Origin: Lysobacterales bacterium
GTDB taxonomy: Bacteria > Pseudomonadota > Gammaproteobacteria > Xanthomonadales > Xanthomonadaceae
Direction of reading: 5' to 3'
Length of the DNA: 64,000 nt
Assembly (NCBI GenBank): GCA_019510125.1
Contig: JAEKKX010000004.1
Coordinates: forward strand, 186,001-250,000
The notes under the pieces: model-generated
Seen by the model: the letters and a program-made list of their open reading frames with translations, nothing else
Databases searched by the model: none
What the model was told of the DNA's origin: nothing
Program-made: the position numbers and the translations under genes
Shown here: positions 26,861-35,667 of the stretch, piece after piece
Numbering within the stretch: position 1 is the first letter of the stretch
Layout of the letters: every line of letters begins with the position of its first letter

Positions 26861-28945
26861 ATGTCGCCCCGCATCTTACGCACCCCGTTCGCGCTCGTGT
26901 TCGCCGCGCTCGTGCTGGCGGCGTGCGCGTGGCCGCACGCGGCGCTGGCGCGGACCGCGACCGCGACGATCGCGCGTGTGACGACCGGGCTCGCCACCCT
27001 CGACCGCGTCGAGGTGCGGCTGGACTGGCCCGCGGAAGCGGAGGCGGGCACGCTGCAACTGCACGTCGGCGCGCTGTCCGCGCCGTCGCTGGGCTACGCC
27101 TTCCGCGACCTGCGCTGGCGATGCCCGCTGCGTCGCGACGGTGCCGGCGGCTGGCGCTGCGCCGGCGAGGTCGCCTCCGGCGGTGCGCGACCGATGCGGC
27201 TCGACGTCGCGCTCGGCGCGGCGTTCACCGATGTCGTGCTGGCGCAGGGCGAGGCCCGGGTCGAAGTGCACCGCCAGGCCGCCGCGCCCGACGCGACGCG
27301 GGTCGATCTGGTCCGCGTGCCGCTGCTGTGGACCCAGGCCCTGCTCGACCGCGCCTGGTCGGCGGGCCGGCTCAAGCAGGGGCGCGCCGATGCGCGATTG
27401 ACGGTCGATGCGCCGGCCAACGCGCCGCTGCGGGTCTCCGGCCCGCTCACCATCGCCGGCGCCGGGCTGGAGACCGCCGACGGCGCCATCGCCGCGGAAA
27501 ACCTCGGCGGCCGTTTCGCGCTCGACATGCGCTTCGACGGTCCGCGCACGAGCGTCGGCCTCGACGGCGCGCTGCAGGGCGGCGAATTCCTCTACGGCAG
27601 CGCCTACGTCGCGCTGCCCGCGACGCCGGTGGGATTGACGATCGCCGCCGCCGGCGACCCGCGCGGCTGGCGGCTGCCGACGATCGCCTGGCGCGACGGC
27701 AAGGCGCTGACGGCGCAGGGGCAGGCCGCGTTCGATCCCGGCGGCGGCCTGCAGGCGCTCGACATCGCGCTCCGCAGCGACGATCTCGCGCCGCTGCCGG
27801 CGCGCTATCTCTCCGGCTGGCTCGGCAGCGCCGGTCTCGGCGATCTGGCGCTGGACGGCGCGCTCGACGCCCGCCTGCGCCTGGATGGCGAAGGCCTGCG
27901 CGACGCCGAGGCCAGGCTGTCGCAGGTGACCCTGCGCGACGGCAAGGACCGCTTCCGCTTCGACGGCCTCGACGGCGACGTGCGCTACGTCGGCGGGGCG
28001 ACGCCGGCGTCGAGCGACCTGGCGTGGCGCGGCGGACAGCTCTACGGCCTCGCGTTCGGGGCGACGACGCTGGCGCTGCGCAGCGCCGACGGCCGGATCG
28101 GCCTGCGCAGCCCGGCGACGCTGCCCGCGGTCGGCGGCAGCCTGCGCTTCGACCGCTTCGAGCTGCGGCCCCCGGCCGGCGAACGACGGCTGGAAGCCGG
28201 CTTCGGCCTGACCCTCGACGGCATCGACATCGGCCGGCTCGCGCAGGGCTTCGGTTGGCCCGCCTTCCGCGGCACCCTCGGCGGCCGCATCCCGGACGCG
28301 CGTTACGCCAACGACCGGCTCAGCTTCGAGGGCGGGCTCGACATGGCGATCTTCGACGGCCAGGTGCACGTTTCGTCGCTGGCGATGGAGCGGCCGTTCG
28401 GCGTGGCGCCCACGCTGTCGGCGGACGTCGCGCTGCGCGGGCTCGATCTGCTCGCGGTGACCGAGGTGTTCGACTTCGGCAGCATCAGCGGCCGCCTCGA
28501 CGGCAGCATCCGCGACCTGCGCCTGGTCGACTGGACCGCCACCGCCTTCGACGCCGAATTCCACACCGTCCCGCGCAAGGGCGAGCGCCAGCGCATCAGC
28601 CAGCGCGCGGTGCAGAACATCTCGAGCGTCGGCGACGCGTCGTTCGTCAGCACCCTGCAGGGCAAGCTGATCGGGCTGTTCGACGACTTCGGCTATCGCC
28701 GCATCGGCATCGCCTGCCGGCTGCAGAACACGGTCTGCACGATGTCGGGACTCGAGGGCGTCGCGGGCGGCGCCGCGGCCGATGCCCCGGAAACGTCCGG
28801 TTCAGCCGGCGGATTTACCATCGTCGAGGGCGCGGGCCTTCCGCGCCTGCGGGTGGTCGGGTTCAACCGGCACGTCGATTGGCCGACGCTGGTGGAACGC
28901 CTCCAAGCGGTCGGCAGCGGCGACGTCGCCCCGGTCATCCACTGA
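26861..28945 (+). CDS. ydbH: AsmA-like intermembrane phospholipid transport protein YdbH
   Basis: Envelope protein of 694 aa (start ATG 26861, MSPRILRTPFALVFAALVL) with an N-terminal signal or anchor, then long repetitive beta-strand sequence. The C-terminal DUF part (ISSVGDASFVSTLQGKLIGLFDDFGYRRIGI) is characteristic of YdbH. With TamB and YhdP it is one of the three AsmA-like bridges implicated in moving phospholipids to the outer membrane. It is followed by a YdbL-like gene as in the E. coli ydbH-ynbE-ydbL operon, but no separate ynbE is seen. YhdP is encoded at 54315. Confidence 0.85.
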   Translation: MSPRILRTPFALVFAALVLAACAWPHAALARTATATIARVTTGLATLDRVEVRLDWPAEAEAGTLQLHVGALSAPSLGYAFRDLRWRCPLRRDGAGGWRCAGEVASGGARPMRLDVALGAAFTDVVLAQGEARVEVHRQAAAPDATRVDLVRVPLLWTQALLDRAWSAGRLKQGRADARLTVDAPANAPLRVSGPLTIAGAGLETADGAIAAENLGGRFALDMRFDGPRTSVGLDGALQGGEFLYGSAYVALPATPVGLTIAAAGDPRGWRLPTIAWRDGKALTAQGQAAFDPGGGLQALDIALRSDDLAPLPARYLSGWLGSAGLGDLALDGALDARLRLDGEGLRDAEARLSQVTLRDGKDRFRFDGLDGDVRYVGGATPASSDLAWRGGQLYGLAFGATTLALRSADGRIGLRSPATLPAVGGSLRFDRFELRPPAGERRLEAGFGLTLDGIDIGRLAQGFGWPAFRGTLGGRIPDARYANDRLSFEGGLDMAIFDGQVHVSSLAMERPFGVAPTLSADVALRGLDLLAVTEVFDFGSISGRLDGSIRDLRLVDWTATAFDAEFHTVPRKGERQRISQRAVQNISSVGDASFVSTLQGKLIGLFDDFGYRRIGIACRLQNTVCTMSGLEGVAGGAAADAPETSGSAGGFTIVEGAGLPRLRVVGFNRHVDWPTLVERLQAVGSGDVAPVIH

Positions 28946-29011
28946 CGGCGCTCGATCGGCGACCGGAGACATTCGATACACTCGGCCACAGTCATCCACG
29001 GGAGAAAACGC

Positions 29012-29659
29012 ATGCGTCGTCTGTTCGGGCTCACGATGGCGTCCGCGCTGGTGCTCAGCGCCTGCGTCACCATCAACGTGTACTTCCCGGCCGCCGAGGC
29101 CAAGGAAGCCGCCAAGGTCTTCGTCGAGAAGGTGCTGGACCAGGCCGACGCCCCGGCCCCGCAGGCCGCGCCGTCCGGCGGCGGCATGGCGCTGCAGGCG
29201 CCGCGCCCGCGCCCGGAGCCGGCCCGCTTCGTCGTGGAGCTACCGGCCTCGGGTGGTTTCGACCCGCTGATGCTGCTCGGCATCTCCCCGGCGATGGCCC
29301 AGAGCCAGCCCGACTTCAACATCCAGACGCCCGCGATCCAGGCGATCCAGGCGCGGATGGAACAGCGTTTCGACAGCCAGTTGCGGCCGCATTTCGACTC
29401 CGGCGCGCTGGGCTTCGGCGACGACGGCCTGGTCGTGGTCCGCGACCCTGCCGCGCTCGCGCTGAAGGATCGCGTGCCGGTCAACAACGCCGTCGCCGAC
29501 GAGAACCGTGACCGCAAGGCGGTCTACCGCGAGATCGCGGTCGCCAACGGCCATCCGGAATGGGAAGGCCAGATCCGCAGCGTGTTCGCCCGCCAGTGGA
29601 TCAGCAGCGCTAAGTCCGGCTGGTGGTATCAGCAGGGCGGGGCGTGGAAGCAGAAGTGA
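29012..29659 (+). CDS. ydbL: YdbL-like (DUF1318) lipoprotein
   Basis: Protein of 215 aa with a lipobox (LVLSAC, Cys18). The C-terminal DUF1318 part (KDRVPVNNAVADENRDRKAVYREIAVANGHPEWEGQIRSVF… GWWYQQGGAWKQK, outline) matches YdbL, the periplasmic partner of YdbH. E. coli YdbL is soluble, and the lipid anchor there is on the separate YnbE. Here the N-terminal CVTINVYFPAAEAKEAAKVF looks like a YnbE-type lipoprotein segment joined to YdbL. A middle Ala/Pro-rich linker connects the two. Fusion of YnbE and YdbL functions is my inference. Confidence 0.75.
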   Translation: MRRLFGLTMASALVLSACVTINVYFPAAEAKEAAKVFVEKVLDQADAPAPQAAPSGGGMALQAPRPRPEPARFVVELPASGGFDPLMLLGISPAMAQSQPDFNIQTPAIQAIQARMEQRFDSQLRPHFDSGALGFGDDGLVVVRDPAALALKDRVPVNNAVADENRDRKAVYREIAVANGHPEWEGQIRSVFARQWISSAKSGWWYQQGGAWKQK

Positions 29660-30072
29660 GCGGAAGCGATAAGCCGCGCCTCGTCATCGATGGCGCGGCT
29701 TTCGATACGCTGGAAGGGTTTTTTCAGCATTTTTCCGAGATTGCGCTCGATGGCAGCACATGGGGGCGCAACCTTGATGCCTTCAACGACGTGCTCCGGG
29801 GCGGATTCGGAACCCCGGAGGGCGGTTTCATTCTCGAATGGCGGAACCACGTGCTTTCACGGCTCCGGCTGGGCCATGCGGAAACGGCCCGGCAATACGA
29901 ACGGATGCTGCAGACGTGCCATCCCAATCATGTGGCTCGGCTCGAGTCCTTGCGGCGTGATGCCATGAGAGGGGAGGGGGCGACGGTCTTCGATTGGATC
30001 ACCGGGATCATTGCCGACCATGGCCCCGGGGGTGATGAGTCCGAGGATGGGATCGAACTTGTCTTGAGTTGA
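29656..30072 (+). CDS. Barstar-like protein, orphan
   Basis: Protein of 138 aa. The core IDGAAFDTLEGFFQHFSEIA… WGRNLDAFNDVLRGGFGTPEGGFILEW (outline) matches the barstar family, whose type member inhibits the RNase barnase. It starts at GTG 29656 with a 4-nt GTGA overlap with ydbL; the track start is inside ydbL. No barnase-like RNase or secreted toxin is in the neighbourhood, so it may be an orphan immunity protein. Codon use is less GC-rich than its neighbours, consistent with later acquisition. Its tail overlaps the 5' part of the long rlmD frame. Confidence 0.8.
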   Translation: MSGSDKPRLVIDGAAFDTLEGFFQHFSEIALDGSTWGRNLDAFNDVLRGGFGTPEGGFILEWRNHVLSRLRLGHAETARQYERMLQTCHPNHVARLESLRRDAMRGEGATVFDWITGIIADHGPGGDESEDGIELVLS

Positions 30073-30121
30073 TGCCCGTTCCACCCGATTGGTGGAATGA
30101 GGCTGGCGCGCGCCGCCATGC

Positions 30122-30127
30122 GACAAT
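30122..30127 (+). promoter_or_regulatory. -10-like element upstream of rlmD
   Basis: GACAAT (in 'catgcgacaatcgcggcc'), 32 nt before GTG 30159. It supports the shorter rlmD start and an independent promoter after the barstar gene. Confidence 0.4.
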
Positions 30128-30158
30128 CGCGGCCCGCTTTTCGCCCGACGACCCGCCC

Positions 30159-31499
30159 GTGGCCCGCAACCGCATCGACCAGACCCCGTTCGCCCTCGAC
30201 ATCCTCGACCTGAGCCACGACGGTCGCGGCGTCGCCCGCCGCCCGGACAAGGACGGGCAGGCCGGCAAGGCGGTGTTCGTGTCCGGCGCGCTGCCGGGCG
30301 AGCGGGTGATGGCGAAGCAGACCGCGAAGTCGCGGCACTTCGACGAAGCCGCGACCGTCGAGGTGCTGGTCGCCTCGCCGGACCGGGTCGAGCCGCGCTG
30401 TCCGCACTTCGGCACCTGCGGCGGCTGCGTGCTGCAGCATCTCGCCGAGGATCGCCAGATCCTCTACAAGCAGCAGGTGCTGCTCGACAACCTGCAACGC
30501 ATCGGCCACGTCGAAGCGAAGACGCTGCTGCCGCCGCTGGTCGACGCCGCGTGGGGGTATCGCCGCAAGGGCCGGCTGTCGGTGCGCCGGGTCGAGAAGA
30601 AGGACAAGACGCTGGTGGGCTTCCGCGAAGCCGACCCGCGCTTCGTCGCCGACCTGCGCGAATGTCACACCGTGATCCCGGCGATCGGCCTGAAGCTCGA
30701 GGCGATCGGCGCGCTGGTCGACGGCCTCGACGCGCGCCGCGACATCCCGCAAATCGAATTCATCGCCGGCGACGCCACCGTCGCGCTGATCTTCCGCCAC
30801 CTGCAGCCGCTGGGCGAGCGCGACCGCGAGGCGCTGACCGGGTTCGCGCAGGCGCACGGGTTCGCGGTCTTCCTGCAGCCCGGCGGCATCGATTCGGTGC
30901 AACCGCTGTGGCCGCAGGATCCGCCGCTGTCGTTCGCGCTGGCGCCGTGGAACGTGGAACTGCGGTTCCGGCCGCTGGATTTCATCCAGGTCAACGCCGG
31001 CCTCAACGAGAAGATGATCGCGCGCGCGCTGGAGCTGCTCGACGTGCAGCCGGACGATCGCGTGCTCGACCTGTTCTGCGGGCTCGGCAACTTCACGCTG
31101 CCGCTGGCGCGCGTCGCGCGCGAGGTCGTGGGCGTGGAAGGCGAAGCCGGGCTGGTGGCGCGCGCGCGCGAAAACGCGGCGCACAACGCGCTGGCGAACG
31201 CCCAGTTCCATGCCGCCGACCTCGCGCAGGATCTGTCGGGGCACGCGTGGATGCGCGCGGGCTTCGATCGCCTGCTGCTGGACCCGCCGCGCTCCGGCGC
31301 CGACGGCGTGCTGAAGCAGTTGCCGCTGAAGGGGCTGAAGCGGATCGTCTACGTGAGCTGCCATCCGGGCTCGCTGGCGCGCGACGCCGGCTACCTCGTC
31401 AACGAGCGCGGCTGGACGCTGGAATCCGCCGGCGTGATGGACATGTTCCCGCACACCGCGCACGTCGAATCGATCGCGCTGTTCTCGCCGCCGCGCTGA
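30159..31499 (+). CDS. rlmD: 23S rRNA m5U1939 methyltransferase RlmD
   Basis: RumA-family enzyme of 446 aa. The TRAM domain (FALDILDLSHDGRGVARR) comes first. The [4Fe-4S] cysteines lie in CPHFGTCGGC plus ECHTV. The AdoMet domain has VLDLFCGLGNFTLPLA and the DPPRSG motif, and the catalytic Cys is in VYVSCHPGSLARD. I start at GTG 30159 (MARNRIDQTPFAL) because the extra 30 residues of the track ORF overlap the barstar gene and the -10-like element. It methylates U1939 of 23S rRNA. Confidence 0.93.
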   Translation: MARNRIDQTPFALDILDLSHDGRGVARRPDKDGQAGKAVFVSGALPGERVMAKQTAKSRHFDEAATVEVLVASPDRVEPRCPHFGTCGGCVLQHLAEDRQILYKQQVLLDNLQRIGHVEAKTLLPPLVDAAWGYRRKGRLSVRRVEKKDKTLVGFREADPRFVADLRECHTVIPAIGLKLEAIGALVDGLDARRDIPQIEFIAGDATVALIFRHLQPLGERDREALTGFAQAHGFAVFLQPGGIDSVQPLWPQDPPLSFALAPWNVELRFRPLDFIQVNAGLNEKMIARALELLDVQPDDRVLDLFCGLGNFTLPLARVAREVVGVEGEAGLVARARENAAHNALANAQFHAADLAQDLSGHAWMRAGFDRLLLDPPRSGADGVLKQLPLKGLKRIVYVSCHPGSLARDAGYLVNERGWTLESAGVMDMFPHTAHVESIALFSPPR

Positions 31500-31542
31500 C
31501 GGCGGCGCCCTCCGCACCGGCCGTGCGCACCGGCTGGATGCG

Positions 31543-31574
31543 ACGACGCCCGCGTCACCGGACGCGGGCGTCGT
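31543..31574. terminator. Bidirectional hairpin between rlmD and the XVIPCD gene
   Basis: ACGACGCCCGCGT-caccgg-ACGCGGGCGTCGT has 13-bp perfect arms between two convergent genes. There is no long T tract, but position and strength fit a shared terminator. Confidence 0.75.
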
Positions 31575-31598
31575 GGTCTTCGCGCTCTTGCGGGCGGA

Positions 31599-32435
31599 TC
31601 AGCCCAGCGAGCGAGGCGCGATGGTCGGCGCGTCCTGCTGCGGCTGTTCCTGGGCCTGCCCCTGCGCCTGCGGCGAGGGCTTCGGCGGTTCGATCATCGC
31701 CTGGGCGCTGCTGACCTCCAGCGGCTGCTGCTTCGCCTGGTCGACGGCGACGGCCGCGTAGACCGCATCCGGCGCGCCCGGCGTGCGGCCCTGGATCGCG
31801 AACAGGCGGTCGTTGCCTTCGCTCAGCGCGACCGACAGGTTGGCCGGGTCGAATTTCGACCGATCGAACCCCGGGGTCTGCGACAGGTGCGCGGTGAGCG
31901 CGCCGGCGGTGTTCGCATGCTCGGAAGGATTCAGCGACAGGCGGCTGGCGTCCTGTGCGCCGATGCCCTTGTGCACGGCGTCGTAGACGGCGTTGAGCGG
32001 ATGGTGGATCTGGTCGAGCCACACCAGGCCGCCGAGGCTGTGCGCGGCGTGCGAGGCGTGCGACGCGGAGTGGGATTTCGAGGCGTGCGCATGCCCGCCC
32101 GGATGCTCCAGCCGCCATTCCTGGATGCGCAGCGCGCGCTCGGCTTCCATCTGCAACTGCATCTTGATTTCGCTGTTGTCGACGCCGTCGTCCGCATGGC
32201 GGCGCATCGCGAGGACGCTTTGCTGTTCGGCGGCGGAGAGCTTGCGCTCGTGCGGCATGAGCGTCGCGCCGGGATCGAGCCCGTCCGAACTCATGGCCGG
32301 GATCGCGTCCCGTGAGGCGGTGTTGGTGTGTTCGGTGAGTTCTCGCCCCAGGGAGCCCGGGGTGTCCGGACGGTCGTGTCCGGGCGCATGGTCCGCATCG
32401 GCGGCGTGACGATCTCGCGGCGTTTCGCTGTGCAT
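31599..32435 (-). CDS. XVIPCD-domain T4SS antibacterial effector candidate (X-Tfe)
   Basis: Protein of 278 aa. The C-terminal half shows the XVIPCD pattern used by Xanthomonadales VirB/D4 systems to recruit effectors that kill other bacteria: HPLNAVYDAVHKGIGAQDA…, LTAHLSQTPGF, VALSEGNDRLFAIQGR, and a Gln/Ala-rich tail (PQAQGQAQEQPQQDAP). The N-terminal about 120 residues are polar and rich in Asp/His, with a helical MRRHADDGVDNSEIKMQLQMEAER; no known toxin fold was seen. No immunity gene is adjacent. SD aaggaa precedes the ATG. The secretion-signal part is fairly confident; the toxic activity is unknown. Confidence 0.78.
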   Translation of the reverse strand: MHSETPRDRHAADADHAPGHDRPDTPGSLGRELTEHTNTASRDAIPAMSSDGLDPGATLMPHERKLSAAEQQSVLAMRRHADDGVDNSEIKMQLQMEAERALRIQEWRLEHPGGHAHASKSHSASHASHAAHSLGGLVWLDQIHHPLNAVYDAVHKGIGAQDASRLSLNPSEHANTAGALTAHLSQTPGFDRSKFDPANLSVALSEGNDRLFAIQGRTPGAPDAVYAAVAVDQAKQQPLEVSSAQAMIEPPKPSPQAQGQAQEQPQQDAPTIAPRSLG

Positions 32436-32660
32436 GGCGATGTTCCTTGTGCGGTTGGACGATCGGCATTCGTCAGTTTCGCCCGGCCGGCCGAGAATTG
32501 TTAAAAATTCGCTAATCGCCAGGCAACCGCGTTCATCCTAGCACGCGTCCCGGCCCGCTGCGCAAGCGGGCGGACGAGCGGGCAGGGCCTGCGCGCAGGG
32601 CCTGCGGCTGGGGGCAGCGGCTGGGGGCAGCGGCGTGGGGACGGCGTGCGGCGCTGCGCC

Positions 32661-32666
32661 TACAAT
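32661..32666 (+). promoter_or_regulatory. -10-like element upstream of the CYTH gene
   Basis: TACAAT in 'tgcgcctacaatgtcgg', 39 nt before GTG 32705. No clear -35. Confidence 0.4.
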
Positions 32667-32704
32667 GTCGGCCCCCGGCGCGCCCGGACCGCAGACGGCT
32701 TCCC

Positions 32705-33238
32705 GTGCCCCTCGAGATCGAACGCAAATTCCTGGTCACCGACGACCGCTGGCGCACGCTGGCCGAGCGCACGATGCCGATGGCCCAGGGCTACCTCAAC
32801 GATCAGGACGCGCTGGAAAGCGGGCGCCAGCAGGTGTCGGTGCGCGTGCGCCTGGAAGGCGACGAGGCGCGGCTCAACCTCAAAAGCCGCGAGCTGGGCC
32901 ATACCCGCGAGGAATACGACTACCGCATTCCGGTCGAGGACGCCCGGGCACTGCTGGCGCGCTGCGTCGGCGGCCTCATCGACAAGCGCCGGCACTTCGT
33001 CGTCCATGCCGGGCGCCTGTGGGAAGTGGACGAATTCCTCGGCGACAATGCCGGCCTGGTGGTCGCCGAGATCGAACTGGAATCCGCCGACGCACCGTTC
33101 GAGCGTCCGCCCTGGCTGGGCGTCGAGGTCACCGACACGCTGCGCTACTACAATCTCGCGTTGGCCGCGCGCCCGTACTCGCAATGGTGCGAGGACGAAC
33201 GCCGGGGCCGCGATCTGGAGGCATCCCCATGCTCGTAA
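32705..33238 (+). CDS. CYTH-domain triphosphatase
   Basis: Protein of 177 aa with the diagnostic ExExK motif (EIERK, residues 4-8) and alternating charged strands (VSVRVRLEGDEARLNLKSRE; WEVDEFLGDNAGLVVAEIEL) of the triphosphate tunnel fold. It probably hydrolyses inorganic triphosphate or a nucleoside triphosphate in the cytoplasm. It starts at GTG 32705. The stop overlaps the nagZ start by 10 nt, so the two are co-transcribed. It lacks the CHAD domain often fused to CYTH proteins. Confidence 0.9.
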   Translation: MPLEIERKFLVTDDRWRTLAERTMPMAQGYLNDQDALESGRQQVSVRVRLEGDEARLNLKSRELGHTREEYDYRIPVEDARALLARCVGGLIDKRRHFVVHAGRLWEVDEFLGDNAGLVVAEIELESADAPFERPPWLGVEVTDTLRYYNLALAARPYSQWCEDERRGRDLEASPCS

Positions 33239-34236
33239 TCGGCGTCGCCGGTCCTGAACTCACCGCGCAGGAGCGCGACTGGCTGCAGCACGAGGCCTGC
33301 GCCGGCGTCATCCTGTTCAAGCGCAATTTCGTTTCGCGCGCCCAGGTCGCGGAGCTGTCCGCGGCGATCCGCGCTGCGGCGCCGCGGCCGCAGTTGGTCT
33401 GCGTCGATCAGGAGGGCGGCCGCGTGCAGCGTTTCCAGGACGGCTACAGCGCGCTGCCGCCGCTGGAGGGATTCGGCCGGCGCTACGCCGACGATCCCGC
33501 CGCGGCGCTGGCGCTGGCCGAGGAGCATGCGTGGCTGATGGCCAGCGAGGTGCGCGCCAGCGGCGTCGACCTGAGCTTCGCGCCGGTCGTCGATCTGGGC
33601 CGCGGCAACCTCGCGATCGGCGATCGCGCTTTCTCGGACGATCCGCAGGTGGTCGCCGCGTTCACCCGCGCCTACGTGCGCGGCATGCACGCCGCGGGCA
33701 TGGCCGCGACCCTGAAGCATTTCCCGGGCCACGGCTCGGTGCGCGAGGACACCCATTTCGACGTCGCGGTGGACGATCGTCCGCTCGACGCGATCCGCGC
33801 CCAGGACCTGGTGCCGTTCGTCGCCGGCATCGACGCCGGCGCCGATGCGGTGATGCTGGCGCACGTGACCTATCCGCAGGTCGCGCCGGAGCCGGCGGGC
33901 TATTCGCCGTACTGGATCGAGACGATCCTGCGTCGCGAGATGGGCTTCCGCGGCGTCGTGTTCTCCGACGACATCGGCATGGCCGCGGCGTTCTCCGCCG
34001 GCGGCGTGAAGCAGCGGATCGACGCCCACCTCGACGCCGGCTGCGACGTGGTGCTGGTCTGCCATCCGGAACTCGTCGAGGAATCGCTGGCGGCGGTCCA
34101 GGGCCGTGCGCTGAACACGATGGCGCTGGCCGGCCTGCTCGGCCGCGGCGCGTTGGGCTGGGACGGCCTGCTCGCCGACGATCGCTACGGACGGGCGCAG
34201 GACAGGCTGCAGGCGCGGCCGGGAGCGGCGGCATGA
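33229..34236 (+). CDS. nagZ: beta-N-acetylhexosaminidase NagZ
   Basis: GH3 family enzyme of 335 aa. It removes GlcNAc from anhydro-muropeptides in peptidoglycan recycling. Landmarks: VDQEGGRVQRF, the catalytic KHFPGHG (163-169) followed by the EDTH loop (usually DSH), and VVFSDDIGM with the nucleophile Asp. It starts at ATG 33229, inside the end of the CYTH gene. Its stop overlaps hpt by 4 nt. The DTH variant of the histidine loop keeps the catalytic His. Confidence 0.95.
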   Translation: MLVIGVAGPELTAQERDWLQHEACAGVILFKRNFVSRAQVAELSAAIRAAAPRPQLVCVDQEGGRVQRFQDGYSALPPLEGFGRRYADDPAAALALAEEHAWLMASEVRASGVDLSFAPVVDLGRGNLAIGDRAFSDDPQVVAAFTRAYVRGMHAAGMAATLKHFPGHGSVREDTHFDVAVDDRPLDAIRAQDLVPFVAGIDAGADAVMLAHVTYPQVAPEPAGYSPYWIETILRREMGFRGVVFSDDIGMAAAFSAGGVKQRIDAHLDAGCDVVLVCHPELVEESLAAVQGRALNTMALAGLLGRGALGWDGLLADDRYGRAQDRLQARPGAAA

Positions 34237-34793
34237 GCGCGCCGCGCCTGGCCGAAGTGCTGCCCGCCGCCGACGTGCTGTTCGATCGCGCGGCGCTGGA
34301 GGCGGCGATCGCCACGATGGCCGACGCGATCGTCCCCGAGTACGCCGGCGACGCGCTGCCGCCGCTGTTCGTGACGATCATGCACGGCGGCATGCCGTTC
34401 GCCGCGCAGCTCGCGTTCGCGCTGGGCGAGCGCGGGCTCGATCTCGAATTCGATTACCTCCACGCCACCCGCTATCGCGGCCAGACCTCCGGGTCCGGGC
34501 TGGCGTGGCTGCACCGTCCGGCGACGCCGATGCGCGGTCGCCGGGTGCTGCTCGCCGACGACATCCTCGACGAGGGCCACACCCTGCTGGCGGTGAAGCG
34601 CTGGTGCGAGGACCAGGGCGCGCAGGACGTGCGCGTCGCGGTGCTCGCGGTGAAGCGGCACGACCGTCGCGTCGAAGGCATCGACGCCGATTACGTCGGC
34701 CTCGAGGTGCCGGACCGCTACGTGTTCGGCTACGGCATGGACTATCGCGAACAGGGCCGCAACCTGCCCGCGATCTACGCGCTGGCGGACTGA
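34233..34793 (+). CDS. hpt: Hypoxanthine-guanine phosphoribosyltransferase
   Basis: Purine salvage enzyme of 186 aa. The PRPP-binding motif [15 protein letters not shown] lies near 103-117, and the flexible loop region includes [14 protein letters not shown]. It converts hypoxanthine or guanine plus PRPP to IMP or GMP. It overlaps nagZ by 4 nt (ATGA) and is followed after 2 nt by a methylthio-purine phosphorylase, which would supply hypoxanthine. Confidence 0.93.
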   Translation: MSAPRLAEVLPAADVLFDRAALEAAIATMADAIVPEYAGDALPPLFVTIMHGGMPFAAQLAFALGERGLDLEFDYLHATRYRGQTSGSGLAWLHRPATPMRGRRVLLADDILDEGHTLLAVKRWCEDQGAQDVRVAVLAVKRHDRRVEGIDADYVGLEVPDRYVFGYGMDYREQGRNLPAIYALAD

Positions 34794-34795
34794 CC

Positions 34796-35563
34796 ATGAC
34801 CGCACCCATCGCACTCGCGGTCGTCGGCGGCACCGGCCTGTACCGGCTGGCCGAGCTGCAGGACGTCGAAACCCACCAGCCGCCGACGCGCTACGGCGCG
34901 CCGTCGGGACCGGTGCGCGTCGGCACCCTGGCCGGGCGCCGCGTCGCCTTCCTCGCCCGCCACGGCGAGGGCCATTCGGTGCCGCCGCACCGCATCAACT
35001 ACCGCGCCAACCTCGCCGCGCTGCAGGCCGTCGGCGCGACCCGGGTGCTCGCCCTCAACACCGTGGGCGGCATCGGCGAACGCTTCGGGCCGCGCGTGCT
35101 GGCCTGTCCGGACCAGTTGATCGACTACACCTGGGGCCGCGTGTCCACGCTGTGCGAGGAGCCGGGCACCGAGGTGCTGCACGTCGACTTCGGCGATCCG
35201 TACACGCCGTCGCTGCGCGCCGGGATCCTGGCCGCGGCCGCGCGCGCCGGCGTCGCCGTCGTCGACGGCGGCTGCTACGGCGCCACCCAGGGGCCGCGCC
35301 TGGAAACGAAGGCGGAAATCGCGCGCATGCGTCGCGACGGCTGCGACCTGGTCGGCATGACCGGCATGCCGGAAGCGGGGCTCGCCCGCGAATTCGGCCT
35401 CGAGTACGCCTGCCTCGCGATCGTCGCGAACTGGGCGGCCGGCGCGGGCGCCGTCGCCGACGAAGTGATCACCCTCGAAGACGTGCTGGCGAACGTCGAA
35501 GCGGCGAGCGCCGGTCTCGGCCCGCTGCTGGCGGCGATGCTCGAAGCGCCGGGCGTCGGCTGA
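34796..35563 (+). CDS. S-methyl-5'-thioinosine/thioadenosine phosphorylase
   Basis: PNP/MTAP-family protein of 255 aa, start ATG 34796. It shows [30 protein letters not shown], the phosphate/ribose loop [14 protein letters not shown] and [20 protein letters not shown]. Where MTAP has the adenine-binding TDYD segment, this protein reads VANWAAG, i.e. an Asn, which favours 6-oxopurines. That suggests S-methyl-5'-thioinosine phosphorylase (as in Pseudomonas) working with Hpt: MTI to hypoxanthine to IMP. The specificity is inferred. Confidence 0.85.
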   Translation: MTAPIALAVVGGTGLYRLAELQDVETHQPPTRYGAPSGPVRVGTLAGRRVAFLARHGEGHSVPPHRINYRANLAALQAVGATRVLALNTVGGIGERFGPRVLACPDQLIDYTWGRVSTLCEEPGTEVLHVDFGDPYTPSLRAGILAAAARAGVAVVDGGCYGATQGPRLETKAEIARMRRDGCDLVGMTGMPEAGLAREFGLEYACLAIVANWAAGAGAVADEVITLEDVLANVEAASAGLGPLLAAMLEAPGVG

Positions 35564-35577
35564 GGCGCGCGGAACTC

Positions 35578-35605
35578 TTGCGCGCGGGTCCGGGACATGC
35601 ATACT
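35578..35605 (+). promoter_or_regulatory. Sigma-70-like promoter of the cold-shock gene
   Basis: TTGCGC at 35578-35583, 16-nt spacer, CATACT at 35600-35605. This leaves a 5' UTR of about 55 nt before the csp ATG, which could carry post-transcriptional regulation. Confidence 0.45.
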
Positions 35606-35667
35606 CGCGCCTGTGCGCCCGTTCCCGGGCCGCACGTTACCGCATCCCAATCGAGGTCATCAGGAAT

